This document shows positions 16,425 to 25,397 of a DNA stretch of 64,000 nt, in pieces. A model generated the notes under the pieces. It saw only the letters and a program-made list of their open reading frames with translations, was not told the origin of the DNA and did not search any database. Each line of letters opens with the position of its first letter. The stretch's first letter is position 1. The position numbers and the translations under genes were made by a program. Source of the DNA: Vibrio hannami (GTDB lineage Bacteria; Pseudomonadota; Gammaproteobacteria; Enterobacterales; Vibrionaceae); assembly GCF_029589055.1 (NCBI RefSeq), contig NZ_JARQZP010000007.1, positions 558,001 through 622,000 on the forward strand, in the 5' to 3' direction.

Positions 16425-18500
16425 TTAATACTCGATATTGCGTCTAAAAGGAGGGAGTGAGTCCAGAAGCGACTTCCCATAACGTTTTGAAATCAAGCGA
16501 CGATCAAGAATGACGACTCTACCAGAATCCTCTTCTTTTCGCAGTAAACGCCCCACAGATTGTATGAGTTTTTTACTCGCTTCAGGAACCGCTATTTGCA
16601 GGAAGGGATTACCGCCACGTTTCTCTATATACTCCGAATGAGCCTGTTCTACCGGCGATGTGGGCACCGCGAAAGGTATTTTGGTGATTATCAGGTTTTC
16701 TAAAAGTTCGCCTGGTAGGTCTAAGCCCTCTGAAAAACTTCCGGTGCCAAAAAGCACGCTTGTTTTACCGCACTGAATCAGTGTTTTATGTTTTTTTAGA
16801 ATTTCGGAACGGGAGCTTTCCCCTTGAACCTGCAGAGCCCAGCCTTTCTTCACAAAACTTGTTTCTAGGGATTTAGCGACCTGATTCATCTGCCAGTAAG
16901 AAGCAAAAAGTATCAGGTTCGCCTTGTTCTCTTTAATTAATTCGGGTAAAGCTTCGGCCAGATAATCGCTAAATTGAGGCGCTTGTGGTTCGTATTTGGT
17001 TAGCGGTAAATAAAGCTCGGCATTGTTTTGATAATCAAAAGGCGAAGCCAAAGCCAGATACTGGGTGCCTTCTTCAGGTTTTTGGCTAACTCCAACCTGA
17101 GAGCAGAAGAAGCCAAATGAGTTAAGCGCTCGAATGGTTGCTGATGTTAGAACGGCTCCGATACATCGGCTCCAGAGCTTTTGGTCCAGTTGCCAGCCAA
17201 TTTCCAGTGGAGATACATTAACAATAAAGTCGCCTTCACGATCGGGGTGAAGCTCTAGCCATCTTGCCAATGGTGCGCCTTTTTCCCGTGTTGGCTCCGC
17301 CATAAGTGTCCAGACCTTAGTCAGGTTTTCCAGACGCTGAAGATAAAACCCGGCTTCCGCCATGGTAGGCTCGGCCAGTTTTGCCGATAGCTCGCCGTCT
17401 TTTACTTGCTCTGCAATAAGGTCGATTATTTTTCCCAACGCTTGATTGGTTTTTAAGGCGATAGTTTTGAGTTCAGACGATTCTTTTTCCAGCCACTCTG
17501 GTAATTCTCCATGTTCAAAACGGAAAACGTTTTCTTCAAAGCCTGTTGGATTAAACTGTCTTGCTAATTGCGTCAGGCCAGGAATGAGTTGTTGAATACC
17601 ATCCTGTAGCTCATTGCGAAAACGGTTAACCCGTTTATCATCAGCCAGTGATGCAAATTTGGCTGATGACTGGTTCAGTTTTTCCAGCCAGCTTGCTGCA
17701 CCTTTCAGGCTTGCAGCTGCAGAAGAGTGGTCTCTGGCTACTTTAGGCAGATGATGCGCTTCATCAAAAACGTAAATAGTATTTTCTGGTTCTGAAAGGA
17801 TGATTCCGCCACCAAGATCAATGTCCGCCATCACCAGGCTATGATTGGCAATGATGACATCATTTTTATCCAGTTCCGAACGTGCCTTCTGAAATGGACA
17901 GCCTCTATGCGCAGGGAGAGCATTGTTACAGCTGTGCTTGTCACTAACGATCAGTTGCCATAGTTCATCTTTTATGGGTTTGGGCCATGAATCCCTGTCG
18001 CCATCCCACTTACCCTGAGCAAGGGAGCGATACATTGTCTCCAAAAGCTCAATATCTTTCTTTTTAGGTTTGGTTTCAAATATCGCAAGTTGGCCGCCAT
18101 CGGCACCACACGCTACCGCGAGCTTTTCAGCGCAGCAATATCTCTGTCTGCCTTTCGCTAATACAAAAGAAAAGTTCAGATCGGTAATTCGCCTAAATAG
18201 GGGCAGATCTTTATTTAGTAACTGTTCCTGAAGGGCAACGGTAGCGGTAGAGATAACGACTTTTCTGTTGTTTAACACGGCAACAGGAATTGCAGCCATT
18301 AAATAAGACAGTGATTTACCTATTCCTGTACCAGCTTCAGCCACTATCAGTCGATTTTTTTTATGGTATTCCCCAGACAGTGTTTTAGCTATCTCGGCAA
18401 CCAGATAGTTTTGAGCGCGCCTGGGTTTGAAATTATCAAGTTGATGTTGAAGGTTTTGATAACTGGTCTTGATGGATTTTTGGATGTTTGGGTTAATCAT
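16425..18500 (-). CDS. dinG: ATP-dependent 5'-3' DNA helicase DinG
   Basis: XPD-like iron-sulfur helicase of superfamily 2 that resolves R-loops and branched DNA. 691 residues, close to the ~700 of DinG. Walker A AEAGTGIGKS (about 54-63), the Fe-S cysteines in RQRYCC and in the CNNALPAHRGC block, DEAHH (Walker B) near 246 and motif VI SVGRLLR near the C-terminus are all present. The N-terminus (KPRRAQNYLVAEIAKTLSGE) resembles DinG more than YoaA. In E. coli it is SOS-induced; I find only a poor LexA-like match upstream. Confidence 0.9.
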   Translation of the reverse strand: MINPNIQKSIKTSYQNLQHQLDNFKPRRAQNYLVAEIAKTLSGEYHKKNRLIVAEAGTGIGKSLSYLMAAIPVAVLNNRKVVISTATVALQEQLLNKDLPLFRRITDLNFSFVLAKGRQRYCCAEKLAVACGADGGQLAIFETKPKKKDIELLETMYRSLAQGKWDGDRDSWPKPIKDELWQLIVSDKHSCNNALPAHRGCPFQKARSELDKNDVIIANHSLVMADIDLGGGIILSEPENTIYVFDEAHHLPKVARDHSSAAASLKGAASWLEKLNQSSAKFASLADDKRVNRFRNELQDGIQQLIPGLTQLARQFNPTGFEENVFRFEHGELPEWLEKESSELKTIALKTNQALGKIIDLIAEQVKDGELSAKLAEPTMAEAGFYLQRLENLTKVWTLMAEPTREKGAPLARWLELHPDREGDFIVNVSPLEIGWQLDQKLWSRCIGAVLTSATIRALNSFGFFCSQVGVSQKPEEGTQYLALASPFDYQNNAELYLPLTKYEPQAPQFSDYLAEALPELIKENKANLILFASYWQMNQVAKSLETSFVKKGWALQVQGESSRSEILKKHKTLIQCGKTSVLFGTGSFSEGLDLPGELLENLIITKIPFAVPTSPVEQAHSEYIEKRGGNPFLQIAVPEASKKLIQSVGRLLRKEEDSGRVVILDRRLISKRYGKSLLDSLPPFRRNIEY

Positions 18501-19148
18501 GAGTTTTAAACTGAGGCTGAAACCAGGGGCGACATTGTGTGCATGATATCACAATACAGATGCTGTCCACTATCGAGAATAGAAGGAATAAACTCGCGGT
18601 AAATATAGGTTTCGTAAATGTTTTGTTACGTAACTTATCGCTTTAACAAACTCATTTGATTGACTATTAGTTTTAGTTTGCGGGTGTTTTATAGCCAGAT
18701 AGAGTCTGTTTTTGACTAAAAATTGACTTGCGTCACAAAAAAATACTGAACCTTACGGAACTAACTAAAATACACCCAGATACATGCCTTTATGGCTGTG
18801 TAAAAAAATATAAATAGAATTTAATGCTGTAAACTGTGGTTTATTGAAGTGTAAACAGATATAAATACTGCAATGAGGTGGCTGATTTTTATTTAAATTT
18901 AATGAATGTTTTATTATGAAGATCACATTAATTGACTGGTAACATTACTAACTTGCTGTAATTAAAGGGTTTTTATTTTTTTGTTTATAAAAATTTATCC
19001 GTTTGACATGCGGCTCAAACTTTTGCAATCTAACTCCGCAATTTAATGGCGATAACGATTTTGCACAAAGAGGTAAAACGTTGTCATCAAAAACTAAAAG
19101 GGAACCGGGCAAGGACCTCCCAATTTTAAGAAAAGGCAGTGGATTATT
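18501..19148. other. 648-bp AT-rich intergenic region upstream of the porin gene
   Basis: Lies between the divergent dinG and porin genes and codes no plausible protein. A TTGACA at 19003-19008 with CAATCT 17 bases on is a possible promoter, leaving a ~110-base leader before the porin ATG. The half-site GATCACATTA near 18920 is compatible with CRP but lacks a good partner. The length suits a porin gene with several regulators or small-RNA control. I cannot name a specific RNA. Confidence 0.4.
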
Positions 19149-20057
19149 ATGAAAAAGACTCTAATCGCTCTAGGTGTACTAGCAGCAGCTGGTACTGCGA
19201 ACGCGGGCATCAACATTTATGACGCAGACGGTGTTACTGTAGATTTCGGTGGTGACATCGAAGTAGTTTACATCAAGAGCACTACAAAAGACTCTTCTAT
19301 GGAGCAAGACATCCAAGATGCAGACTTCAGCTTTGACACTCGTTACGCTATCAATGATGAGTACACTGTAGGTGCATTCTGGGAGTTCTCTGGTGACGCA
19401 GGTCAGGCAGATACTGGTGACGTTTACGTTGCTCTTTACACTGCAGACATGGGTTCAATTAAAGTTGGTAAGACTGCAACAATCTTTGATGACGCTGGCG
19501 TAGGTAGTGACTACCAGTTCGGTATCTCTAAAGCTATCGACGACGTAACTGTTGGCGGTGAAGAAACTATCAAGTACCAAATCGACACTGGTATGGTATA
19601 CGGTGGTGTTGCATTCATGGATAACAAGCAAGGCGGCGACCGCACTGCTGATATGAACATTGGTGTTCGTGTAGCTGGCTTTGACGCGGTAGTATTCTAC
19701 GGTCAGACTCAACCAGCAGGCACTACAGAAGAAACTGACGTAATGGCTGTTGAACTACGTTACGCTATCGACGCTGTAAACCTAGAAGCAGGTTACTACG
19801 ATACAGAAGATACAGCTGATTCTTGGGCTCTAGCGGCAGATTACTCTGTAGACCTTTGGACATTTGCTACTGGTTACTCTGTAACTACAGTAGACAAGAA
19901 AGTTAATGCAGCTGAACCTGAAACTAAAAACTGGTTCGTAAACGCTGGTTACGGTATTGCTCCAAATACTAAGATCTATGCAGAAGTTGGTGGCGCAGAT
20001 ATCGACGGTACTGACACTGACACTGGTTACGCTATCGGTGTTAAAGCTGAATTCTAA
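19149..20057 (+). CDS. Outer-membrane porin, Gram-negative general type
   Basis: 302 residues with a classic signal peptide MKKTLIALGVLAAAGTANA cleaved after residue 19. The mature protein is acidic and shows alternating beta-strand patterns, GSIKVGKTATIFDD (a loop-3-like porin motif) and the C-terminal strand GYAIGVKAEF ending in Phe, the Omp assembly signal. It is shorter than OmpU (~340), so it is a small trimeric-porin relative rather than a confident OmpU. Codon use is biased toward highly expressed genes (frequent GGT, GTT, GCA). A strong terminator follows, so it is a single-gene unit. Confidence 0.88.
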   Translation: MKKTLIALGVLAAAGTANAGINIYDADGVTVDFGGDIEVVYIKSTTKDSSMEQDIQDADFSFDTRYAINDEYTVGAFWEFSGDAGQADTGDVYVALYTADMGSIKVGKTATIFDDAGVGSDYQFGISKAIDDVTVGGEETIKYQIDTGMVYGGVAFMDNKQGGDRTADMNIGVRVAGFDAVVFYGQTQPAGTTEETDVMAVELRYAIDAVNLEAGYYDTEDTADSWALAADYSVDLWTFATGYSVTTVDKKVNAAEPETKNWFVNAGYGIAPNTKIYAEVGGADIDGTDTDTGYAIGVKAEF

Positions 20058-20075
20058 TCAGAATTTTGACTTTAT

Positions 20076-20104
20076 AAAAAAAGCCACCTAAGGGTGGCTT
20101 TTTT
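20076..20104 (+). terminator. Rho-independent terminator after the porin gene
   Basis: Stem GCCACC/GGTGGC extended by the A-run at 20076-20082 and the T-run after 20098, 4-base loop, about 20 bases past the porin stop. Confidence 0.92.
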
Positions 20105-20170
20105 ACTTTTTTTACCTTTATTATATATCTTTATCGATTTGTATTTCGTGTTTTTGAAAAAGGGTTATCA

Positions 20171-20830
20171 ATGAGAAATCAAGTGCTTATTCTACTAACA
20201 AGCGTAGTCTTTTCCGGGGCAGCATATTCTGCAAAGCTGATACCTGAGTCAGGTGTAAGGTTATTGGTAGTCAATGAGGAAACTTCTGAGTTTTTGGGTT
20301 CCAGCTTCGATATTGAGCCTGGCAAAGTTCAGGCTGTGGTTAGGATGAGTGAGTCTGTAGGTAGAGGGAGTAAAAAACGCGTATTCGATTCAGAACCGTA
20401 TATCATTACTTTTACAGCAGGGGATTCCGACGTTCATATTAGCGCTCCAGAAATATACAGCTATGAACAAGCGGTAAACCTTTTTAAAAAGGGACCAACG
20501 TGGGGCGTGACTTCAAATGGTAGGCCTGTCGATCATGAAGCGATTCCAATGCCACTAGAAGATGGTTTTATGCCAAACTGGAAGCTTGACCGCAAGATAA
20601 AGGCGTATAACGAGAATCACAATATCTACTTTGGTACTGAGGCTGCAATCGCTGCAAAGGCAAAGTCTGCAAGTGTTACAGCAAGCCAGAACGTGGCTAC
20701 AGGAAATAGTGCCAAGCTACAAGGTAAGATGATCAATACTGACAGCCTTGACCAGCTAAAAGCCTGGTACCTAAAATCTTCAAAAGAAGAGCGTAAAGAA
20801 TTCAGACGCTGGATGATTGACCAGGAATAA
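20171..20830 (+). CDS. DUF2057 (YccT/UPF0319 family) secreted protein
   Basis: 219 residues with a signal peptide (MRNQVLILLTSVVFSGAAYS, cleavage near 20). The early block IPESGVRLLVVNEETSEFLG and the VQAVVRMSESVG segment match the YccT/UPF0319 pattern (a hydrophobic strand followed by a polar turn). The C-terminus SLDQLKAWYLKSSKEERKEFRRWM is also family-like. Periplasmic, function poorly known. Monocistronic by position; downstream a palindromic repeat at 20860-20890. Confidence 0.8.
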   Translation: MRNQVLILLTSVVFSGAAYSAKLIPESGVRLLVVNEETSEFLGSSFDIEPGKVQAVVRMSESVGRGSKKRVFDSEPYIITFTAGDSDVHISAPEIYSYEQAVNLFKKGPTWGVTSNGRPVDHEAIPMPLEDGFMPNWKLDRKIKAYNENHNIYFGTEAAIAAKAKSASVTASQNVATGNSAKLQGKMINTDSLDQLKAWYLKSSKEERKEFRRWMIDQE

Positions 20831-20859
20831 TCCTGTTTAAATCTTCCTGAGTCGATATG

Positions 20860-20890
20860 CATTCCCATGCAACTCTATTGCGTGGGAATG
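20860..20890. repeat. REP-like palindrome, copy A
   Basis: Arms CATTCCCATGC (20860-20870) and GCGTGGGAATG (20880-20890) form an 11-bp stem with a 9-base loop. The same motif recurs at 28658, 30398 and 30476. Found 30 bases after the DUF2057 stop. Confidence 0.75.
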
Positions 20891-20998
20891 ACATTGGCTA
20901 TTTTCACCCGCAACCGTTTGCTATTTCCTATCATATTGCTGTAACAAAATACCCACGCTAAACTTAACGTTTTACTCATAACCCTGTAGAACGTTCCC

Positions 20999-22300
20999 AT
21001 GAAATTTCCCGGTCAACGCAAATCTAAGCACTATTTCCCCGTTCACGCACGTGATCCCCTTATTAGCCAGTCTCCGGCTAAAACAATGAAGCGTACTCAT
21101 GTTATTGGTATCGACCAGACCCTGGTAGATATCGAGGCAAGAGTGTCACAAGAGTTTATCGAAAAGTTCGCACTGAGTAAGGGACACTCTCTGGTTATCG
21201 ATGATGAGAAAGCAGAAAGTTTATATCGAGAGCTTAAGGAAAACGAACTAATCACCAATGAGTTTGCTGGCGGCACAATAGGGAACACGCTGCACAACTA
21301 CTCTGTGCTTGCTGATGATCGCTCTACATTGCTTGGCGTGATGAGTAAAGATATCGAGATTGGAAGCTACGGCTATCGTTATCTTTGTAACACATCGAGC
21401 AGGGTGGATTTAAACCATCTACAGGGTGTTGATGGTGCAATAGGCCGCTGCTTCGCCCTAATTAGTGATGATGGCGAACGTACTTTTGCTATCAGTGAAG
21501 GGCAAATGAACCAATTGCTACCAGAGAATATCCCGGAAACTATTTTCGAGAATGCGTCAGCGTTAGTTTTAACAGCTTATCTTGTTCGTTGTAAAGAAGG
21601 CGATCCTATGCCTGAAGCAACGATGAAAGCAATAGAGTATGCAAAAGCGCACGATGTTCCTGTCGTGCTGACGCTTGGTACAAAATTTGTTATTCAAGAT
21701 GACCCTCAATACTGGCGAGATTTCTTGCGTGACCATGTCACCATTGTCGCAATGAATGAAGATGAAGCAGAGGCGTTGACTGGTGAATCAGATCCTCTGT
21801 TAGCGTCTGACAAGGCTCTGGAGTGGGTTGACCTTGTTTTATGTACCGCAGGCCCAATTGGGTTATTTATGGCTGGATATACGGAAGAGAAGGCGAAAAG
21901 GACTACTTCGTTGCCATTACTACCAGGTGCAATTGCTGAATTTAACCAGTATGAATTTAGTCGTCCGGCACAAAAATCACTATGTGAAGACCCAATTAAA
22001 GTGTATTCACATATTGCCCCTTATATGGGTGGACCGGAAAAAATAAAAAATACTAATGGTGCTGGCGATGCAGCATTGTCTGCTCTATTACATGATATGT
22101 CGGCAAATAAGTACCATAAAGAAAACGTCCCTAATTCTAGTAAACACCAATATCCATATCTGACTTATTCGTCATTTTCACAGGTTTGTAAGTATGCGAA
22201 CCGGGCAAGCTACGAGGTTTTAGTTCAACATTCTCCAAGGCTTTCCAGAGGGTTACCTGAAAAAGAAGATAGCCTGGAAGAGGCATACTGGGAAAGATAA
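20999..22300 (+). CDS. gsk: Inosine-guanosine kinase
   Basis: Purine salvage enzyme of the PfkB ribokinase family that phosphorylates guanosine and inosine with ATP. 433 residues, the usual length for Gsk. The substrate-side EFAGGTIGNTLHN (about 85-97) and the catalytic anion-hole motif NTNGAGDAALSALLHD near residue 350 are visible. The opening MKFPGQRKSKHYFPV is a Gsk hallmark. Single gene with a downstream hairpin shared with hns. No frame problem. Confidence 0.95.
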   Translation: MKFPGQRKSKHYFPVHARDPLISQSPAKTMKRTHVIGIDQTLVDIEARVSQEFIEKFALSKGHSLVIDDEKAESLYRELKENELITNEFAGGTIGNTLHNYSVLADDRSTLLGVMSKDIEIGSYGYRYLCNTSSRVDLNHLQGVDGAIGRCFALISDDGERTFAISEGQMNQLLPENIPETIFENASALVLTAYLVRCKEGDPMPEATMKAIEYAKAHDVPVVLTLGTKFVIQDDPQYWRDFLRDHVTIVAMNEDEAEALTGESDPLLASDKALEWVDLVLCTAGPIGLFMAGYTEEKAKRTTSLPLLPGAIAEFNQYEFSRPAQKSLCEDPIKVYSHIAPYMGGPEKIKNTNGAGDAALSALLHDMSANKYHKENVPNSSKHQYPYLTYSSFSQVCKYANRASYEVLVQHSPRLSRGLPEKEDSLEEAYWER

Positions 22301-22340
22301 TTAACACTATCGTTAAATATATTAATAATAATTAACAAAT

Positions 22341-22367
22341 AAAAAAAGAGCCCCTTTTTAGGGGCTC
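22341..22367. terminator. Terminator between convergent gsk and hns
   Basis: Perfect 7-bp stem GAGCCCC/GGGGCTC (22348-22367). The 7-base A-run at 22341-22347 provides a T-run for minus-strand transcripts (hns), and AAATTTT follows on the plus side. It works best for hns and may be bidirectional. Confidence 0.85.
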
Positions 22368-22398
22368 AAATTTTAATACGAAGCTTAAATAGATTAGG

Positions 22399-22806
22399 TT
22401 AGATTAGGAAGTCTTCCAGAGATTTACCTTGATCTAGTTGGCTTTGAATAGCAGATGGTGTACGGCCCTGACCAGTCCATGTTTTCTCTTCGCCATTTAC
22501 ATCAGTATATTTATACTTCGCTGGGCGAGGGTCGCGTTTTTTACGCGTCTTAGTTTTAGTTTCGCCAGAAAGAGCGGCAATTAGATCTTCAACATCAATT
22601 CCGTCCTGAGCAATCATCTGAGCATATTCAGATAATTTAGCTTCACGTTCTGCTAAAGCTGCTTTTTCTTCTTCTGCTGCTGAGCGACGCTCATCAACAA
22701 CAATTGTTAGTTTATCTAAGGCTTCTTCTAGTTGCTCTAAAGTTAATTCGCGAGCGAACGCACGCAGACTACGAATATTGAGCAGAGTTTTGGTAAGTTC
22801 TGACAT
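22399..22806 (-). CDS. hns: H-NS family nucleoid protein
   Basis: Nucleoid-associated silencer that binds AT-rich curved DNA. 135 residues. The N-terminal ~1-65 is a helical, Glu-rich coiled-coil oligomerisation region ([13 protein letters not shown]...). A charged linker follows ([11 protein letters not shown]), and the C-terminal DNA-binding domain has the AT-hook-like motif TWTGQGRTP at 109-117. Length and motif match Vibrio H-NS (VicH). It has a 645-bp upstream region shared with the lysine riboswitch gene, and its own terminator at 22341-22367. Confidence 0.94.
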   Translation of the reverse strand: MSELTKTLLNIRSLRAFARELTLEQLEEALDKLTIVVDERRSAAEEEKAALAEREAKLSEYAQMIAQDGIDVEDLIAALSGETKTKTRKKRDPRPAKYKYTDVNGEEKTWTGQGRTPSAIQSQLDQGKSLEDFLI

Positions 22807-23184
22807 GATTTATCCCATCTATTTCTTATTAAACGCGCTAATAATAGCAGTGCGTTTAACTATTAACAATTAAATTCGCACTGAATCCTGTAAATATTAT
22901 TATAGAATATCTACACATAATAATAAAAGTTCGAGTGGTGTAACATTCCTTACAATCATAAGAATTTATATATTTTTATTTAACTGGATGAATCGTTAAA
23001 AAATAGAATTAATTTGCGGCATCGATTAACTAAGTTTGTGAGCTGACTCTAACATCAAATCCCGGCACTAAACGTGTTGTGCCTCGAATTTAATCTTGCA
23101 AATAACAATGAAATCAGTAGAATTCCCGTTACCTAATTCAGTCTATAGCCCGATTTAACTAAATTTTAACTAAAATTTGGGATG
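22807..23184. other. Intergenic region between hns and the lysine riboswitch
   Basis: An AT-rich stretch of about 380 bp with no reading frame I would keep. It must carry the divergent hns promoter and the promoter of the lysine riboswitch transcript. Such AT-rich DNA next to hns is a likely place for H-NS autoregulation, but I see no discrete box. Confidence 0.4.
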
Positions 23185-23366
23185 AGGCTGAGGTAGAGGC
23201 GCAATAGTTATCAGTAACTTCTGTTGGGGTGATGCCAATGAACAGATGTGAAAGGGGTTATTGCCGAAGTGAGTTCACTCATCAAGGTGGCTTGCTGGGG
23301 GTGTATTAAATAGGTACATCACTGCCATAGTAATTGTTTTTAACTATGGAGCGCTACTGTAGGGTT
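23185..23366 (+). ncRNA. Lysine riboswitch (L box)
   Basis: The conserved core is recognisable in order: AGGTAGAGGCGC at 23191-23202, AGTAACTTCTGTTGGGGTGATGCC-type block at 23213-23236, GTGAAAGGGGTTATTGCCGAAGTG around 23248-23271, GGCTTGCTGGGGGTGT at about 23289-23304, and a closing GCGCTACTG at 23351-23359 pairing back to the first block. This is the L-box consensus of lysine riboswitches. It senses lysine and should reduce expression of the downstream carrier. A hairpin AACCAAATTGGTT plus T-run just before the start codon (23439-23454) could be the off-state terminator. Confidence 0.88.
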
Positions 23367-23438
23367 GGGTGAAGTGTTCGCTTCCCTTTCGCTTGTTCAA
23401 CATATGTCGCTTTAGCGACTGTTCTGCAGTAGATCTCT

Positions 23439-23454
23439 AACCAAATTGGTTTTT
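23439..23454 (+). terminator. Candidate riboswitch expression-platform hairpin
   Basis: Short palindrome AACCA/TGGTT with a T-run immediately upstream of the NhaC-like start codon. It fits a lysine-dependent terminator or a ribosome-blocking stem, but the stem is short and the assignment is inferred. Confidence 0.4.
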
Positions 23455-23461
23455 GAAGATC

Positions 23462-25045
23462 ATGATTTTAGTCGATTTTGCATTATCTCCTGTTTCTGTA
23501 TTACCACCGCTTATTGCGTTAACGTTAGCGATTGTCACCCGTCAGGTATTACTTTCGTTAGGTGTAGGTATTATTCTTGGTGGTTTACTCTTAACAGACT
23601 TTTCTTTAATTAATTCCGCTTCTTATATTGGCGATACGGTAAAAGGCGTATTTATAGAAGACGGTGGAATTAACTCATGGAATATGAGTATAGTCGCTTT
23701 CCTACTATTATTGGGAATGATGACAGCACTGCTTACTCTTTCTGGCGGTACTCGTGCTTTTGCTTTCTGGGCACAACAAAGAGTGAAAAGTAAGCGTGGC
23801 TCTAAATTACTGGCCGCTTTCCTTGGTGTTTTCATTTTTATCGATGACTACTTCAACAGTTTGGCGGTAGGTGCGATTTCACGTCCGGTTACAGACCGAT
23901 ATAAAGTATCTCGAGCGAAACTTGCTTATATTCTGGATTCTACCGCTGCTCCGATGTGTGTATTAATGCCTGCATCTAGTTGGGGGGCTTATATTATGAC
24001 CATTATTAGTGGGATTTTAGTTACCCACGGTATGACAGAATATTCGCCAATTGGTGCTTATCTCGCCCTTATCCCAATGAACTTTTATGCGGTATTTGCA
24101 CTGTTAATGGTATTTGCAGTAGCCTGGTTCCAGTTGGATATTGGGCCTATGCGTAAGCACGAAGAAAACTGTAATTTAGCTGAAAGTGATAATTCTTCGT
24201 CAGTGAATGAATTAAGCGAAGATCTAAATATCACTGAAAGTGAAAACGGTAAAGTATCAGATCTTATTTTACCAATTGTAGCGCTAATTATAGCAACAGT
24301 TGTATTTATGTTAACAACTGGTGGTAATGCACTGGCCGAGTCTGGCAAAGAGTTTTCTGTATTAGGTGCGTTCGAGAATACAGATGTAGGCACTTCTTTA
24401 GTTTATGGCGGACTAGTTGGGTTATTGGTATCCCTAATTACTGTATTTATGCAGAAATTATCGATGTCAGATATATTTACGACATTATGGATTGGTGCTA
24501 AATCTATGTTCGGCGCTATTCTTATCCTTATATTCGCCTGGTCGATTGGTTCTGTTATTGGTGACATGAAAACGGGGGCATATTTGTCTTCTCTTGTTCA
24601 GGGTAATATTGATTACCACTGGTTGCCGGTAATTTTATTCCTATTGTCTGGTTTGATGGCATTTTCTACAGGTACTTCATGGGGTACGTTTGGCATTATG
24701 CTTCCTATTGCCGGTGACATGGCGGGAGCTACGGATTTGGCGATGATGCTGCCAATGCTAGGTGCGGTATTAGCCGGTTCGGTATTTGGTGATCACTGTT
24801 CACCTATTTCGGATACGACTATTCTTTCGTCTACAGGTGCTCGTTGTAACCATATTGACCATGTTGCGACACAGCTGCCTTATGCACTTTCAGTTGCCTT
24901 TATTTCTTGTATTGGTTACGTGCTTCTTGGTATGACTGGTTCTGTAGCTGTCTCGTTTGCAGCAACATTCGTAGCCTTTGTCGCAGTTTGTGTTGCTCTA
25001 GCAATGATTTCAAAGGCAAAATCTTCGGCTCTGCAAAAAGCATAA
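23462..25045 (+). CDS. NhaC-family carrier, probable lysine transporter
   Basis: About 12 hydrophobic segments over ~527 residues (LPPLIALTLAIVTRQVLLSLG opens the first). NhaC landmarks are IDDYFNSLAVGAISRPVTD at about 140-160 and VFGDHCSPISDTTILSSTG near the C-terminus, the latter a strong family signature. The annotated family is Na+/H+ antiporter, but members controlled by lysine riboswitches in gamma-proteobacteria have been predicted to move lysine, and the L box directly upstream supports that here. ATG 23462 is preferred; a TTG at 23453 is an in-frame alternative three codons upstream. Residues ~225-265 are a soluble acidic loop. Confidence 0.85.
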   Translation: MILVDFALSPVSVLPPLIALTLAIVTRQVLLSLGVGIILGGLLLTDFSLINSASYIGDTVKGVFIEDGGINSWNMSIVAFLLLLGMMTALLTLSGGTRAFAFWAQQRVKSKRGSKLLAAFLGVFIFIDDYFNSLAVGAISRPVTDRYKVSRAKLAYILDSTAAPMCVLMPASSWGAYIMTIISGILVTHGMTEYSPIGAYLALIPMNFYAVFALLMVFAVAWFQLDIGPMRKHEENCNLAESDNSSSVNELSEDLNITESENGKVSDLILPIVALIIATVVFMLTTGGNALAESGKEFSVLGAFENTDVGTSLVYGGLVGLLVSLITVFMQKLSMSDIFTTLWIGAKSMFGAILILIFAWSIGSVIGDMKTGAYLSSLVQGNIDYHWLPVILFLLSGLMAFSTGTSWGTFGIMLPIAGDMAGATDLAMMLPMLGAVLAGSVFGDHCSPISDTTILSSTGARCNHIDHVATQLPYALSVAFISCIGYVLLGMTGSVAVSFAATFVAFVAVCVALAMISKAKSSALQKA

Positions 25046-25067
25046 CTCATTGAAAGTTAGTTAATTA

Positions 25068-25097
25068 TATAAGGGAGGCTTCGGTCTCCTTTTTTTA
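25068..25097 (+). terminator. Rho-independent terminator after the NhaC-like gene
   Basis: GGGAGGCTTCGGTCTCC-type imperfect stem followed by seven T, about 25 bases after the stop and ahead of the his leader. Confidence 0.65.
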
Positions 25098-25192
25098 TTG
25101 AAAAATAATATGGAAAAACAACAAATTTTCTGTTGAAAAATGTGAACAGCTTCGTTAGTGTGGTTAGCAAGAAATCGGAGCTAATAAAACTT

Positions 25193-25240
25193 ATGCGTAA
25201 TTTTGTAATGAACATTCATCATCACCATCATCCTGAGTAG
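25193..25240 (+). CDS. hisL: Histidine operon leader peptide
   Basis: A 15-residue ORF MRNFVMNIHHHHHPE ending at TAG 25238-25240, with five consecutive His codons (CAT/CAC). It precedes competing hairpins and a terminator before hisG. This is the arrangement of the his attenuator: ribosome stalling at His codons when charged tRNA-His is scarce allows the antiterminator. The ORF is too short for ordinary gene finding. Confidence 0.93.
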   Translation: MRNFVMNIHHHHHPE

Positions 25241-25263
25241 TCTTTCGGGAGATGTACGCATAC

Positions 25264-25342
25264 CCGGGAGACAATCTCCCGGTGGTTAAGTCAGAAACAT
25301 CAGATTTAGACCCTCGGGAGATAAAACTTCCGGGGGTTTTTT
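25264..25342 (+). promoter_or_regulatory. his attenuator: pause/anti-structure hairpins and terminator
   Basis: Hairpin CCGGGAG/CTCCCGG (25264-25282) is followed by a 10-bp stem CCCTCGGGAG/CTTCCGGGGG (25311-25336) with six T (25337-25342), a complete intrinsic terminator. CGGGAG-type segments recur (near 25246, 25265, 25314) and can pair alternatively, as required for attenuation. It sits between hisL and hisG. Confidence 0.88.
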
Positions 25343-25397
25343 AGTATTTAACACAACAAAATTATTAAACAGACAGAATTTATTACAGGGAAATACA

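Noticed and set aside
18501..18560. LexA box upstream of dinG
   Set aside because: On the minus strand CTGTATTGTGATATCA has only one good half-site. The match is too weak to report as SOS control.
25193..25240. Five-histidine run as a His-tag or vector contamination
   Set aside because: It is followed by attenuator hairpins and hisG, exactly as in a his leader. There is no vector sequence around it.
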